NCBI GenBank assembly: GCA_046496815.1
Contig: JAWOGN010000391.1
Location: forward strand, 1 to 14,896
DNA length: 14,896 nt
From: JAWOGN01 sp046496815
Lineage (GTDB): Bacteria; Desulfobacterota; DSM-4660; Desulfatiglandales; Desulfatiglandaceae
Reading direction: 5' to 3'
The position numbers and the translations under genes were made by a program. The notes under the pieces were generated by a model that was given only the letters and a program-made list of their open reading frames with translations, was not told where the DNA came from and ran no database searches. Position 1 is the stretch's first letter. Every line of letters starts with the position of its first letter. Positions 5,721 through 13,071 of the stretch are shown in pieces.

Positions 5721-6880
5721 GCATCCTCCACCAATACGTTTGATGGAGGCTCCGGTGCAGTAACACGGAGCGGCGCTGAAAGGACCGACATGTCGGATTC
5801 ATTTCCGTTTTCGCTGACTGCTGTGACGCCGATTTCTATGACTTCTGCAGCACGTGGAAATGCAGGAACGCCATCCGGCAGAACTACCTCATTTGCATTT
5901 CCCAACTCGATGCAGTCAGAGCCGTAAGTGACTCCCCGGCCGATGGCCCAATAGAGTTTGTAACCGATTACATCGGGCGTCGTAGAAGGATTCCAACGAA
6001 TCCGCCATTTCTGAATCTTAGCCGGTCTTCTCTCCTCTCTTTCGGTACCAGAGATACCTGCGTGCGCACTGTCTATGCCGATTCCGAATTCTTCTCGAAT
6101 GATCTGTTTGACGACATCCGTTCCGATCACTTCAGCGCGGTCGGCAAGGCCGTAGACCAGAGCCGCCTCACATGCCAGGTTGATCGAGCGCGGAATGCCC
6201 TTTGAAACGTCGTAAATCAGGTCCACAGCTTTCGGTTCGAAAAGATCCGGATTGCCACCTGCCTTGTTCAGTCGAAACGCAATGTACTTACCCGTTTCTT
6301 CACGACTCAAGCCGGTGAGGTGGTATTTGACGGCGATTCGCCGGGTTAACGGTTGCAGGCAGGATTGTTTCAGCTTTTGGGTTAACTCGGGTTGTCCCAC
6401 CAGCATGATTTGAAGCGGGCGCTGATCCGCAGTCTGAAGGTTGGACAACATGCGGATCTCTTCCAGGGCTTCCACCTGCAGATTTTGGGCCTCATCGACG
6501 ATGAGGAGTACCCGTTTTGCCTCTGAGTATCTAAGGCTTAAAAAGGGATATAGGAGATTGAGCGCCCCGGCCTTGTCACCGAATGGGAAGGAGAGTTCAA
6601 ACGCGATGAAAACCATCTCCAAGAGTTCATCGGCGGAAACATTGGTGTTAAATATCACCGCTGCTTCTGTTTTGTCGCTGATATTATTCAGGATGTATTT
6701 GACCAATGTGGTTTTACCGGATCCGATCTCACCGGTCAGTAGAAGTATCCCCGAATTCTGATCGAGTCCGTTGCCCAGTCGGGTCAAGGCCCTTTTGTGC
6801 ATGACGCTTTCATAGAAATAGGCCGGGTCGGCCACGATTCTAAATGGCATTTCCTTCAAGCCGTATAATTGCCGGTACAT
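5717..6880 (-). CDS. ExeA-like AAA ATPase fused to a fibronectin type III-like domain
   Basis: From the chosen start the product has 387 residues. Residues 1-267 are an ExeA/PEP-CTERM-locus type ATPase: MYRQLYGLKEMPFRIVADPA, Walker A GEIGSGKTT at 50-58, Walker B LLIVDEAQ at 125-132, VGQPEL and RRIAVKYHLTGL. A polar linker follows. Residues about 287-373 look like one FN3 domain (WRIRWNPSTTPDVIGYKLYW, central Gly/Asn turns, then IEIGVTAVSENGNES before the last strand). The end, PEPPSNVLVEDA, resembles the start of a second FN3 unit that stops at once. The unfused paralog downstream has a coiled coil here instead. The start at 6880 matches the paralog and lies 7 bases after AGGAG; ATG 6883 is also possible. 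An in-frame ATG at 6964 would add 28 residues absent from the paralog. FN3 domains are usually extracytoplasmic, so this placement is odd. Confidence 0.85.
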   Translation of the reverse strand: MYRQLYGLKEMPFRIVADPAYFYESVMHKRALTRLGNGLDQNSGILLLTGEIGSGKTTLVKYILNNISDKTEAAVIFNTNVSADELLEMVFIAFELSFPFGDKAGALNLLYPFLSLRYSEAKRVLLIVDEAQNLQVEALEEIRMLSNLQTADQRPLQIMLVGQPELTQKLKQSCLQPLTRRIAVKYHLTGLSREETGKYIAFRLNKAGGNPDLFEPKAVDLIYDVSKGIPRSINLACEAALVYGLADRAEVIGTDVVKQIIREEFGIGIDSAHAGISGTEREERRPAKIQKWRIRWNPSTTPDVIGYKLYWAIGRGVTYGSDCIELGNANEVVLPDGVPAFPRAAEVIEIGVTAVSENGNESDMSVLSAPLRVTAPEPPSNVLVEDA

Positions 6881-6887
6881 CATTTGG

Positions 6888-6892
6888 CTCCT
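6888..6892 (-). promoter_or_regulatory. Ribosome-binding site deciding the ATPase-FN3 start
   Basis: AGGAG lies 4 bases before ATG 6883 and 7 bases before ATG 6880. It favours MYRQLYGLKE as the N-terminus, as in the downstream paralog, over the ATG at 6964. Confidence 0.7.
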
Positions 6893-7039
6893 GAGACAGA
6901 TCTCCGGGTGAATATGCAAAGGAAACCCATACAAAAAATTGCTATCTTTATGCTTTGCGGCCATGTCCGACTATGGGGGGAGTCCAATGTCTTTTCTTCA
7001 TGCCGGCCCTGAGGGGTGTACCCGCGCACGCCAATGACG

Positions 7040-7088
7040 GGTGCAATCGGTGATCATCCGGATTGCAGGCGGGTCCCGGATTTGCACC
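7040..7088. repeat. Overlapping, mutually exclusive inverted repeats
   Basis: GGTGCAATCGG (7040-7050) can pair with CCGGATTGCA (7058-7067) around a 7-base loop, or with CCGGATTTGCACC (7076-7088) in a longer stem with small bulges. The two partners are themselves near-direct repeats. This gives two alternative stems in the transcribed leader of the ATPase-FN3 gene. No T-tract is associated, so function is unknown. Confidence 0.4.
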
Positions 7089-7205
7089 AAGGTTTGCCGA
7101 ACCGACGTAAGGGCCTAACGAAAAGCTTGGGTTAACACAATTGATCTAAACCTATCGGCGGATCTGTTGCGGCTTCATTTTTCAAACCGATCACGAAGTG
7201 AATAG

Positions 7206-7994
7206 CTATTTCGTCATGACGAACCCCAAAAACTTTTCCTGGGGAAGCATCCCTATCGCTTTTCTCACATCCCTCATAGAAGACTTGCCTTCAGTGACCA
7301 CCATGACAATACAATCAACCAGCGGTGCCAGTGACAAGGCGTCGGCACCCACAAGAATAGGCGGTGCCGCGAAAAGAACGTATCGATCCGAATAACGCCC
7401 TTTCATCTCGTGCACCAAGGCTCGCATCCGTTCGGAGCCCAGCAATTCGGTGCTGTCATGGATCGTGCGGCCACCTGAAATCAATGTCATTTTTTCGATG
7501 CCGGGCCACACAATTGCGTCTTTCAACGGCTTTTCGTCGAGCAGATAATCCACCAGGCCACTATCACTCTCAATGCACAGTACCTCACGGATGCCTTGCC
7601 GGCGGAGATCACAGTCAACCAGCATGACCGTTTGGTTATAGGCTTTGGCGAAGGTGAGCGCCAGATTGACCGCGACCATGGTGCGGCCGTTTTCGTCAAA
7701 CGGACTGGTGATCATCACCGTGTTCCAGCCTCTGGGCCGGGCGGCCTGCTCGATTTTCGTGCGTAGCACTTTGTAAAAGTCAAGTGCCACCGCCTCGGGA
7801 TCAATGCAAACACAGGCATTGGTCCGGAGATGATTTTCATCCACTTGGATTTTCTTCGACTCGGTGTACACCGGCGGTCGCCACGCTTTCCTGGAAGTTT
7901 TAGCAGGCTTTCCCGATTCAAAAATCCCAACCGGCTCAAGTCCGCCCTCTTTTCGCATCCTTCTGGCGGCCGCCATCGCTTTTTCAAGTTTCAT
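7206..7994 (-). CDS. BY-kinase-like (CpsD/CapB family) protein with degenerate nucleotide-binding motifs
   Basis: The 262-residue product belongs to the cytoplasmic tyrosine autokinase family that partners Wzz proteins in polysaccharide export. The family context is clear: a DPEAVALDFYKVLRTKIEQA segment, Walker A' VMLVDCDLR (residues 123-131), a GLVDYLL block, WPGIEKMTLISGGR and a C-terminal VVTEGKSSMRDVRKAI. Two key motifs are altered. The Walker A position reads TSPFDENGRT (96-105), where the family has a GEGKT/S-type loop, so the catalytic Lys is Arg104 and the first loop Gly is Glu. The Walker B position reads VLFAAPP, with Ala209 in place of the usual Asp of DxPP. The C-terminus (GFVMTK) has no tyrosine cluster. 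The frame itself is intact, so it may be a pseudokinase that still binds Wzz. The start is supported by AGGAAGG. It follows the Wzz gene by 13 bases. Confidence 0.85.
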   Translation of the reverse strand: MKLEKAMAAARRMRKEGGLEPVGIFESGKPAKTSRKAWRPPVYTESKKIQVDENHLRTNACVCIDPEAVALDFYKVLRTKIEQAARPRGWNTVMITSPFDENGRTMVAVNLALTFAKAYNQTVMLVDCDLRRQGIREVLCIESDSGLVDYLLDEKPLKDAIVWPGIEKMTLISGGRTIHDSTELLGSERMRALVHEMKGRYSDRYVLFAAPPILVGADALSLAPLVDCIVMVVTEGKSSMRDVRKAIGMLPQEKFLGFVMTK

Positions 7995-8007
7995 TCGCCT
8001 TCCTCGA

Positions 8008-9615
8008 TTACCACGCCAGCTTGCGCATCAGTTTGGCCCAGAAGATATACCAGTCCATAACAAAGAAATGAAATCCCAACACCCCGGCCGTCAGAGCCCC
8101 CGCCGAACCGAAAGCAAGCATAACGCGTTTTCGTTTGCGGCGAATCCTGACCCCTGTGGCAACAACCTCCGGGATCACCGTCAGAACCGGAAATTGGGTT
8201 TTCATCTCCAGTTTATCCCCATCGCGAATCGCGTCGTCGCTGAATTCCCGCAGGGCAGCAGTCCCGATGCCGGCACCGATCCCCAACACAAAGCCAATCA
8301 ACATGATGGCCAGCCGATTGGGTTTAATGGGTTTTTCCGGCAGGCGCGGTGCATCGATGAGCGTGAATCGCTCCCCCTTTTGCTCCTTTTCCAGGCCCTG
8401 CGCCACCCGGGCTTCCATGTGCTTTTGCATCAGATCGTTGTATTTCTTGTAGGTGTTGTTGCGCGCGCCGATCAGGTCATTGTATTGCCCTTCAACTCCG
8501 GGGGTGGCGGCAATCCAAGCCCGATATCTGTCGGCATCGGCATTCAGCTCATCCAGTTCTCGCAGCACCGATTGGATGTCCGACTGGGTGCCGGCCAACT
8601 GGGCGGAAAGGGTAATATAAGCGGGATTGTCGGGCCCGCTTTTTTCGGCTCCCCTGAAATCTTCGGCGTCCAACAATTTCTGCTCCAGCTCGGCAATCTC
8701 CGCCCGCGTCTTTTTTACATCCGGATAGTCCTCTGAATACCGTTTGGTCAGGGCGATTAGCTGAACCTTTAGCTCCTCCAAGCGTTTGCGGTGAAGCGTT
8801 TCTTCCTCATCTTTGAGGTATGGCTCAATGCCGTTGAGCTGGGTCTGCAAATATTCCTTGCGCTCCCTCAGTCTTCGCAGTTCCTCTCTTGCGCGATCGA
8901 TATTCCGTTCCAGGTTATTCAAGCTCTGTTGGTTGACCGGCAGCATCTCCGGTAGCTGCTTGATGTGTTGCTCCTTGAAAGCGGCGATTTTCGCTTCTAT
9001 CTTGGCCAGTTCTGCGTTGACGCGGTCTTTTTCGCCCTCGAGAAATCCGGATGTCTCCTGAGCCTGTTTGGTGCGCACTTTCAGGTTTTCTTCCAGAAAC
9101 AGGGACGTCAACGTATCGGCGACCTTTTGAACTTTGCGGGGATTCTTACCCTCGTAAGAAAGCGTAAACGCAATGGTGGCCGCTGTTTGCCGTCCGGTGC
9201 GCCGGTCGATGATTTCGGCGCTAAGCGGCTTGAGGGTCACATCGTCGCGCATTTTTTCGATAATCTCTTCGGTGGTGCGTTTATCCTTCAGATCAGCATA
9301 AAGGTCGAAGCGATTGATGATTTCCAGCAGGCGGGTGCTGCTCATGATACGCTGGTTGATAGACTGGATGCGTTGTTCGGCGTAGCTGGTCACTGTTGTC
9401 ATCACATAATCAGGGGGGATGTCCTGTTCTTCGATCAAAATGGTCGCCGTGGATTTGTAGACCGGCGGCAGCAGCATGGCCACCGTCAAACCGATACTGG
9501 AAACCATCAGGGCGGCGAAAATCAGGCTCCATTTTCGGCGTTTCAGAATCGCAAGGTATTCGGCCGGCCGCATCGGCATGTCCGGCGTCGTTGGTACCAG
9601 GTCCATGTCCGTCAT
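8008..9615 (-). CDS. Wzz-family polysaccharide chain-length determinant (XrtA-associated type)
   Basis: The product has 535 residues. The N-terminal Wzz domain includes RPAEYLAILKRRKWS, transmembrane helix 1 at about 30-50, then PPVYKSTATILIEEQDIP, the usual start of the periplasmic part. The middle (about 165-330) is a long charged coiled coil typical of GNVR/LPS-chain-length proteins. The proline-rich APRLPEKPIKPNR precedes transmembrane helix 2 (about 435-455). A third hydrophobic segment at about 498-519, after a basic RIRRKRKR stretch, ends the protein, an arrangement I associate with the exosortase-locus Wzz subfamily. It sits in the inner membrane, sets polymer length, and would contact both the BY-kinase-like protein encoded 13 bases downstream and Wza. 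The start at 9615 has only a weak AGCGGA upstream; ATG 9606 is an alternative. Confidence 0.9.
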   Translation of the reverse strand: MTDMDLVPTTPDMPMRPAEYLAILKRRKWSLIFAALMVSSIGLTVAMLLPPVYKSTATILIEEQDIPPDYVMTTVTSYAEQRIQSINQRIMSSTRLLEIINRFDLYADLKDKRTTEEIIEKMRDDVTLKPLSAEIIDRRTGRQTAATIAFTLSYEGKNPRKVQKVADTLTSLFLEENLKVRTKQAQETSGFLEGEKDRVNAELAKIEAKIAAFKEQHIKQLPEMLPVNQQSLNNLERNIDRAREELRRLRERKEYLQTQLNGIEPYLKDEEETLHRKRLEELKVQLIALTKRYSEDYPDVKKTRAEIAELEQKLLDAEDFRGAEKSGPDNPAYITLSAQLAGTQSDIQSVLRELDELNADADRYRAWIAATPGVEGQYNDLIGARNNTYKKYNDLMQKHMEARVAQGLEKEQKGERFTLIDAPRLPEKPIKPNRLAIMLIGFVLGIGAGIGTAALREFSDDAIRDGDKLEMKTQFPVLTVIPEVVATGVRIRRKRKRVMLAFGSAGALTAGVLGFHFFVMDWYIFWAKLMRKLAW

Positions 9616-9758
9616 TGCATAATCCGCTGGATTTAGGTTTAAGTTCGGCTCAGTCCCAATAATTGTGGCATGTACGGGTCAACGGCGGCTGAGAGCGGAG
9701 ACCCAATGCGAAAGGGGTTCGGTTCTTTCCTGCATGGTAGCGTTGAACGGAATCCAAT
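9616..9758 (-). other. Gap between the wza-like and wzz-like genes
   Basis: This 143-base non-coding gap is larger than a typical intra-operon spacer. I see no T-tract terminator and no clear promoter in it. Confidence 0.4.
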
Positions 9759-10340
9759 TCAAGGCACAACAACGATGTCTCCCCGCTTTAGCTTTATGTT
9801 CTGTGCCAGGTTTTTACCCTTCATTACCTCGTCATAATCAAACCGAATGATCTCGGTGCCTTCGCGCGATTCACGGTACACTTTGATTTTTCCGCCCTCT
9901 GCGAACGGATTCAACCCGCCGGCAATCGAGAGGGCTTGCAGCACATTGACGTCGGCGTTCAAACCAAACCGGCCCGGGTTGTTGACCCGACCGATCACAT
10001 AGATGAGCATGCTGTTCATCTCCAGAACTCGAACGAACAGTGTGGGGTCGGGAACGAATTGTTCAATTTTTTGCTCGATTTCCCGTTTGAGCTCCGCCAC
10101 AGATTTTCCTTCGGCCACCAGCTCTCCAATCAGTGGAAATTCGGTTTTGCCGTCCGGCAAAACCGTCACCAGCTTGGTGAGCTCCTCATTTCTCCAAACC
10201 GAAATTTCGAGAACATCTCCCGGACCGATTCTATAGTCCGCTGAATCAACGTTCTCCGGTACCGCTTCCGCCCGATTACTCGCAGCAGAAAGAAATACAG
10301 CCATTAGCAATAAGAGCACCAGGGTGTACCGTCTCATCAT
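9759..10340 (-). CDS. Wza-like polysaccharide export protein (short form, no lipobox)
   Basis: From ATG 10340 the product has 193 residues. The signal peptide (MMRRYTLVLLLLMAVF, probable cleavage after AEA near residue 26) leads into DYRIGPGDVLEISVWRNEEL, the hallmark of the Poly_export domain. PDGKTEFPLIGELVAEGKSV and a LKREIEQKIEQFVPDPTLFV segment complete that domain. An SLBB-like domain follows (YVIGRVNNPGRFGLNADVNV, LQALSIAGGLNPFAEGG) and the protein ends KLKRGDIVVVP. This short layout, without the C-terminal amphipathic helix of E. coli Wza, matches exosortase-locus export proteins as I recall them. Those are often lipoproteins; here no Cys follows the signal peptide. AGGAG 4-7 bases before the paired ATGs (10340, 10337) sets the start; an in-frame ATG at 10439 would bury the signal peptide. 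The role is the outer-membrane or periplasmic export channel working with Wzz. Confidence 0.88.
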   Translation of the reverse strand: MMRRYTLVLLLLMAVFLSAASNRAEAVPENVDSADYRIGPGDVLEISVWRNEELTKLVTVLPDGKTEFPLIGELVAEGKSVAELKREIEQKIEQFVPDPTLFVRVLEMNSMLIYVIGRVNNPGRFGLNADVNVLQALSIAGGLNPFAEGGKIKVYRESREGTEIIRFDYDEVMKGKNLAQNIKLKRGDIVVVP

Positions 10341-10344
10341 CGCG

Positions 10345-10349
10345 CTCCT
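10345..10349 (-). promoter_or_regulatory. Ribosome-binding site deciding the wza-like start
   Basis: AGGAG lies 4 bases before ATG 10340 and 7 bases before ATG 10337, placing the start directly at the signal peptide (MMRRYTLV). Confidence 0.7.
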
Positions 10350-10455
10350 CTTGAACTCCCGCTGGATCATTGGACAAGAAAAAGTGTTTGCTTCAGCTGA
10401 CATCCCAGGCGGGCAACACCCCCTATTTCTTCCTTGCACTTTTCAAATATGTTGG

Positions 10456-12864
10456 CTAACCCGCTTGCGCCATTAAGGCCGCCAACGTTTTCTCCGCCTC
10501 TTCCCGGCCATAAAATTCCTTGTCTTCTCTCAATGCAAACTCAAGTTTAGCTCTGGCTTCCTGGGGTTTGCCCGATTTGAGAAGCACCATGCCCAAATGG
10601 TAGTTCAAAATCGGACTCTCCGGCGCCTGATCAATGATATCTTCGAAAAGCCCCTGGGCGAGCGGGTAATCACCTCTCTTGTAATGCACCCATGCCAGGG
10701 TATCTAGCACCGTTAGGCGGTTGGGCTTCAAATTCTGGGCTTTCTTGGCCAAACTCAAGGCACGGTCGAGATCCGCACGGTCATTTGAGTGCTCGCTCAG
10801 CAAAAACGCCAGGTTGTTGGCCGCAGACCACATGTTCGGAATATGCTCCAGCGCGCGCTCGTATACCTGAATCGCCTGCGCTTGATCCTTGTCTTGTTGG
10901 TACAATAGGGCAAGGGTCAGATACGCCGCCGGGTTTTTGGGATTCTCTTTCAGGGATATTTTCAGTTTCTCGACTGCCTGCTCTTTTTTCCCCTGCTTCA
11001 AATAAAGTGCCACCAAATTGTTGTGCGGCTCCGGCCAACCCGGCTGAATTTCGATGGCGTTTTGAAGTGCTTCCTCCGCCTTTCTATAGTCTTTTTTGAC
11101 AGCATAGATCCGGCCCAGCAGATTGTAAGAAAAGGCCTCTTTGGGATTGGCCTGCAGCCGCTGATTAAGGATTTTGATGCCCTTATCGGCCTTATTCCGT
11201 GAGATGTAAAGCTTTGTCAAACCTTGCAAAATAGCGGCTGAATCCGGGTTGGCCTGATAGCCCGTTTCGAGCTCCTCCATTGCCTCGTCCCATTTTTTTT
11301 CTGCTGTGTACAGCCGGGCAAGCTTCAGGTAACCCAACGGCAGTTTGGGTGCCTCTTGCCTGATGTGCCGATATTCTCGGGCTGCACTGTCGGTATCTTT
11401 CAGTGCGAGAAAAAAGTCACCCAGTTCCGCACGGGCCAAAAGATCATCGGGGTTGTTCTTCACAATGGCCTTCAGCTGAGTTTCGGCTTCGGCGTAGTTC
11501 TTTTTCGCGATATGAACCCTCGCGAGCATTCGCAAAATCGCTTTGGATTTGGGGGCGATCTTTAATCCTTTGCGAAGCGTGTCGATCGCCAGCGCCATTT
11601 CTTCGTTCAGGGCATGGGCCTCGCCCAAGCGAAGATACCCCTCCACAAATTCCGGCCTTTCATCCACAACGGTCCGCAGCTCGGAGACGGCATTCAAGCC
11701 ATCCCTTCGAAAGAGATAGATCTGCCCTTTGATAAAGCGGCTGTCCAAATTCTTGGGGCTGACCTCTGAGACCTCATTTGCCAGGCTTTCGGCCCGCTCA
11801 AAATCCCTCTGTAAGAAATATACGCGTGCCAACGACGTTTTGGCATTGATGATTCCAGGGTGTCCCGGGTCATCTTTCAGCTTCAGGCAATCCTGAAGCA
11901 CGTCGATGGCTTTCTGGGGTTCATTCATCTGGACATACAGCTCACTGAGTGCCTGCCGTAACAAAAAGCTTTCGGGCAGGGCTTCGATGCCGGTCTTAAG
12001 CTGCGCTTCGGCCATATCTGCTTGTTTTCGAGAGCGATAGAAGCGACCCAGTGCCACCCAATTGTCTTCTTTTGCAGGGTCAATGGCCGCAATGTCGTTT
12101 AGCAAGTCATTCGCCTTTGATTTCTGGTCCGTATCCCAAAAAAGCCCCGCCAGCGTCAGTTTGTATGAAACGTTATCGGGTTTGAGGGCGATCAGGTTTT
12201 GTAGCGCCGCCTCGGCGTCAGCGGTCCTTTTGGCGCGGGCATAGAAATTGGCCAAAAGCAGGTGCAAGGCCACGGAGTCGGGGTTGGCCCGTATTCCGTT
12301 TCGCAGGATCTCTTCGGTCTTTTGAACATCCTGACTGTAGGTGTAAGCCGAAGCAAGCCTGATGAAAATATCAGGCTGCTGCTCACCGTCTGCCAGAAGC
12401 TTCTCCAGAATCTCCGTGGCCTCCGCCGTTTTTTTCTCAAAAAGAAGGACCGACGCCTTCAGCAGAAGCGCTTCCGGATTCCGGGGTTCTTTTCCCAGGA
12501 CCAGCCCCGCTTTCTCGCGGGCTTTATCCGCGGAGCGGGCGGCCAGGAAGATCTTTCCGAGCTCCAGTTGTGCTTTCAGATGCTCGGGGGACAGTTGGAC
12601 CACCTTGTTGAAGGCACCGAATGCCTGTTTGACGTTATTGTCCTTGAGCGCGACCATGCCGAGCATGTAGTAAGCGTCGGCAAATTTCGGATCAAGCTGC
12701 AGGGCATTCTTGAACTCCAGCTCGGCCTTGCCGTAATCGCCCTCTGAATACAGCGCCTTGCCCTTGTCGAAGAACTTCATCTTCTTTGTTTCCGAATCTG
12801 CGCATCCCACGAGCAAGGCTGTCAAAAGGACAGGCATAACCAAAAGAGCAATTCGTCTAATCAT
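10456..12864 (-). CDS. prsT: TPR-repeat lipoprotein, PrsT-like (XrtA/PEP-CTERM system)
   Basis: The product has 802 residues. It starts MIRRIALLVMPVLLTALLVG followed by Cys21, a clean lipobox (LVGC), so it is a lipoprotein; Ala at +2 and Asp at +3 suggest outer-membrane sorting if E. coli-type rules apply. The rest is an almost unbroken array of tetratricopeptide repeats, 20 or more by eye. Examples are GDYGKAELEFKNALQLDPKF near the N-terminus and DYRKAEEALQNAIEIQPGWP in the C-terminal half. Length, lipobox and repeat style fit the PEP-CTERM-associated TPR lipoprotein family (TIGR02917, PrsT). TPR arrays scaffold protein complexes; here the likely role is organising export or assembly in the periplasm. 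The start is supported by GAGGGAG 10 bases upstream. It lies between the dehydratase and wza-like genes. The subfamily symbol is inferred from architecture and context; the TPR lipoprotein call is firm. Confidence 0.85.
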   Translation of the reverse strand: MIRRIALLVMPVLLTALLVGCADSETKKMKFFDKGKALYSEGDYGKAELEFKNALQLDPKFADAYYMLGMVALKDNNVKQAFGAFNKVVQLSPEHLKAQLELGKIFLAARSADKAREKAGLVLGKEPRNPEALLLKASVLLFEKKTAEATEILEKLLADGEQQPDIFIRLASAYTYSQDVQKTEEILRNGIRANPDSVALHLLLANFYARAKRTADAEAALQNLIALKPDNVSYKLTLAGLFWDTDQKSKANDLLNDIAAIDPAKEDNWVALGRFYRSRKQADMAEAQLKTGIEALPESFLLRQALSELYVQMNEPQKAIDVLQDCLKLKDDPGHPGIINAKTSLARVYFLQRDFERAESLANEVSEVSPKNLDSRFIKGQIYLFRRDGLNAVSELRTVVDERPEFVEGYLRLGEAHALNEEMALAIDTLRKGLKIAPKSKAILRMLARVHIAKKNYAEAETQLKAIVKNNPDDLLARAELGDFFLALKDTDSAAREYRHIRQEAPKLPLGYLKLARLYTAEKKWDEAMEELETGYQANPDSAAILQGLTKLYISRNKADKGIKILNQRLQANPKEAFSYNLLGRIYAVKKDYRKAEEALQNAIEIQPGWPEPHNNLVALYLKQGKKEQAVEKLKISLKENPKNPAAYLTLALLYQQDKDQAQAIQVYERALEHIPNMWSAANNLAFLLSEHSNDRADLDRALSLAKKAQNLKPNRLTVLDTLAWVHYKRGDYPLAQGLFEDIIDQAPESPILNYHLGMVLLKSGKPQEARAKLEFALREDKEFYGREEAEKTLAALMAQAG

Positions 12865-13071
12865 GATGTACAGTCTCCCTCAGTGCATAATTCCTTTTTG
12901 TTTATACATTCCATTTGTTAGGTTTTTATTAGCGCCTGTTCATAAATTGGCAACGATGCGCGCGATCAACATTCAGCTTCTGGCCGCCGGTTTCATTCCC
13001 GAGTTTCTCTTCTTCGCGCTTTGCACGCTGCCCAGATCCTTTGCGGTTATTCCTCACATCTGAACTCAGTG
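12865..13071 (-). other. Gap between the dehydratase gene and the TPR lipoprotein gene
   Basis: This 207-base gap separates two genes on the same strand. It holds a possible promoter (next entry) and a highly charged 42-codon frame that I do not regard as a gene. No clear terminator follows the dehydratase. Confidence 0.4.
12926..12953 (-). promoter_or_regulatory. Possible sigma-70-like promoter for the TPR lipoprotein gene
   Basis: On the minus strand, TTGCCA (12953-12948, five of six consensus bases) is followed after 16 bases by TAATAA (12931-12926, a weak -10 match), about 60 bases before the start codon. The -10 is poor, so this is tentative. Confidence 0.25.

Larger units (their letters stand above)
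6884..7205 (-). other. Long leader between the BY-kinase-like gene and the ATPase-FN3 gene
   Basis: About 320 bases without a convincing gene. The region is much longer than the other gaps in this part of the cluster, so it may hold a separate promoter for the ATPase pair. It contains overlapping inverted repeats (7040-7088, listed separately) and the ribosome-binding site at 6888-6892. I saw no T-tract terminator after the BY-kinase-like gene and no recognisable riboswitch. Confidence 0.5.

Noticed and set aside
6884..7205. A known riboswitch, such as a cyclic-di-GMP sensor, in the long leader
   Set aside because: None of the conserved core sequences I know could be matched; only generic inverted repeats are present.
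7864..8736. 290-codon plus-strand frame opposite the wzz-like gene
   Set aside because: It is antisense to clear Wzz and BY-kinase-like coding sequence, and its composition is typical of a shadow frame.
12929..13057. 42-codon GTG-initiated minus-strand frame between the dehydratase and TPR genes
   Set aside because: The peptide is very rich in Lys, Arg and Glu and matches nothing I know, and there is no ribosome-binding site. I treat it as non-coding.
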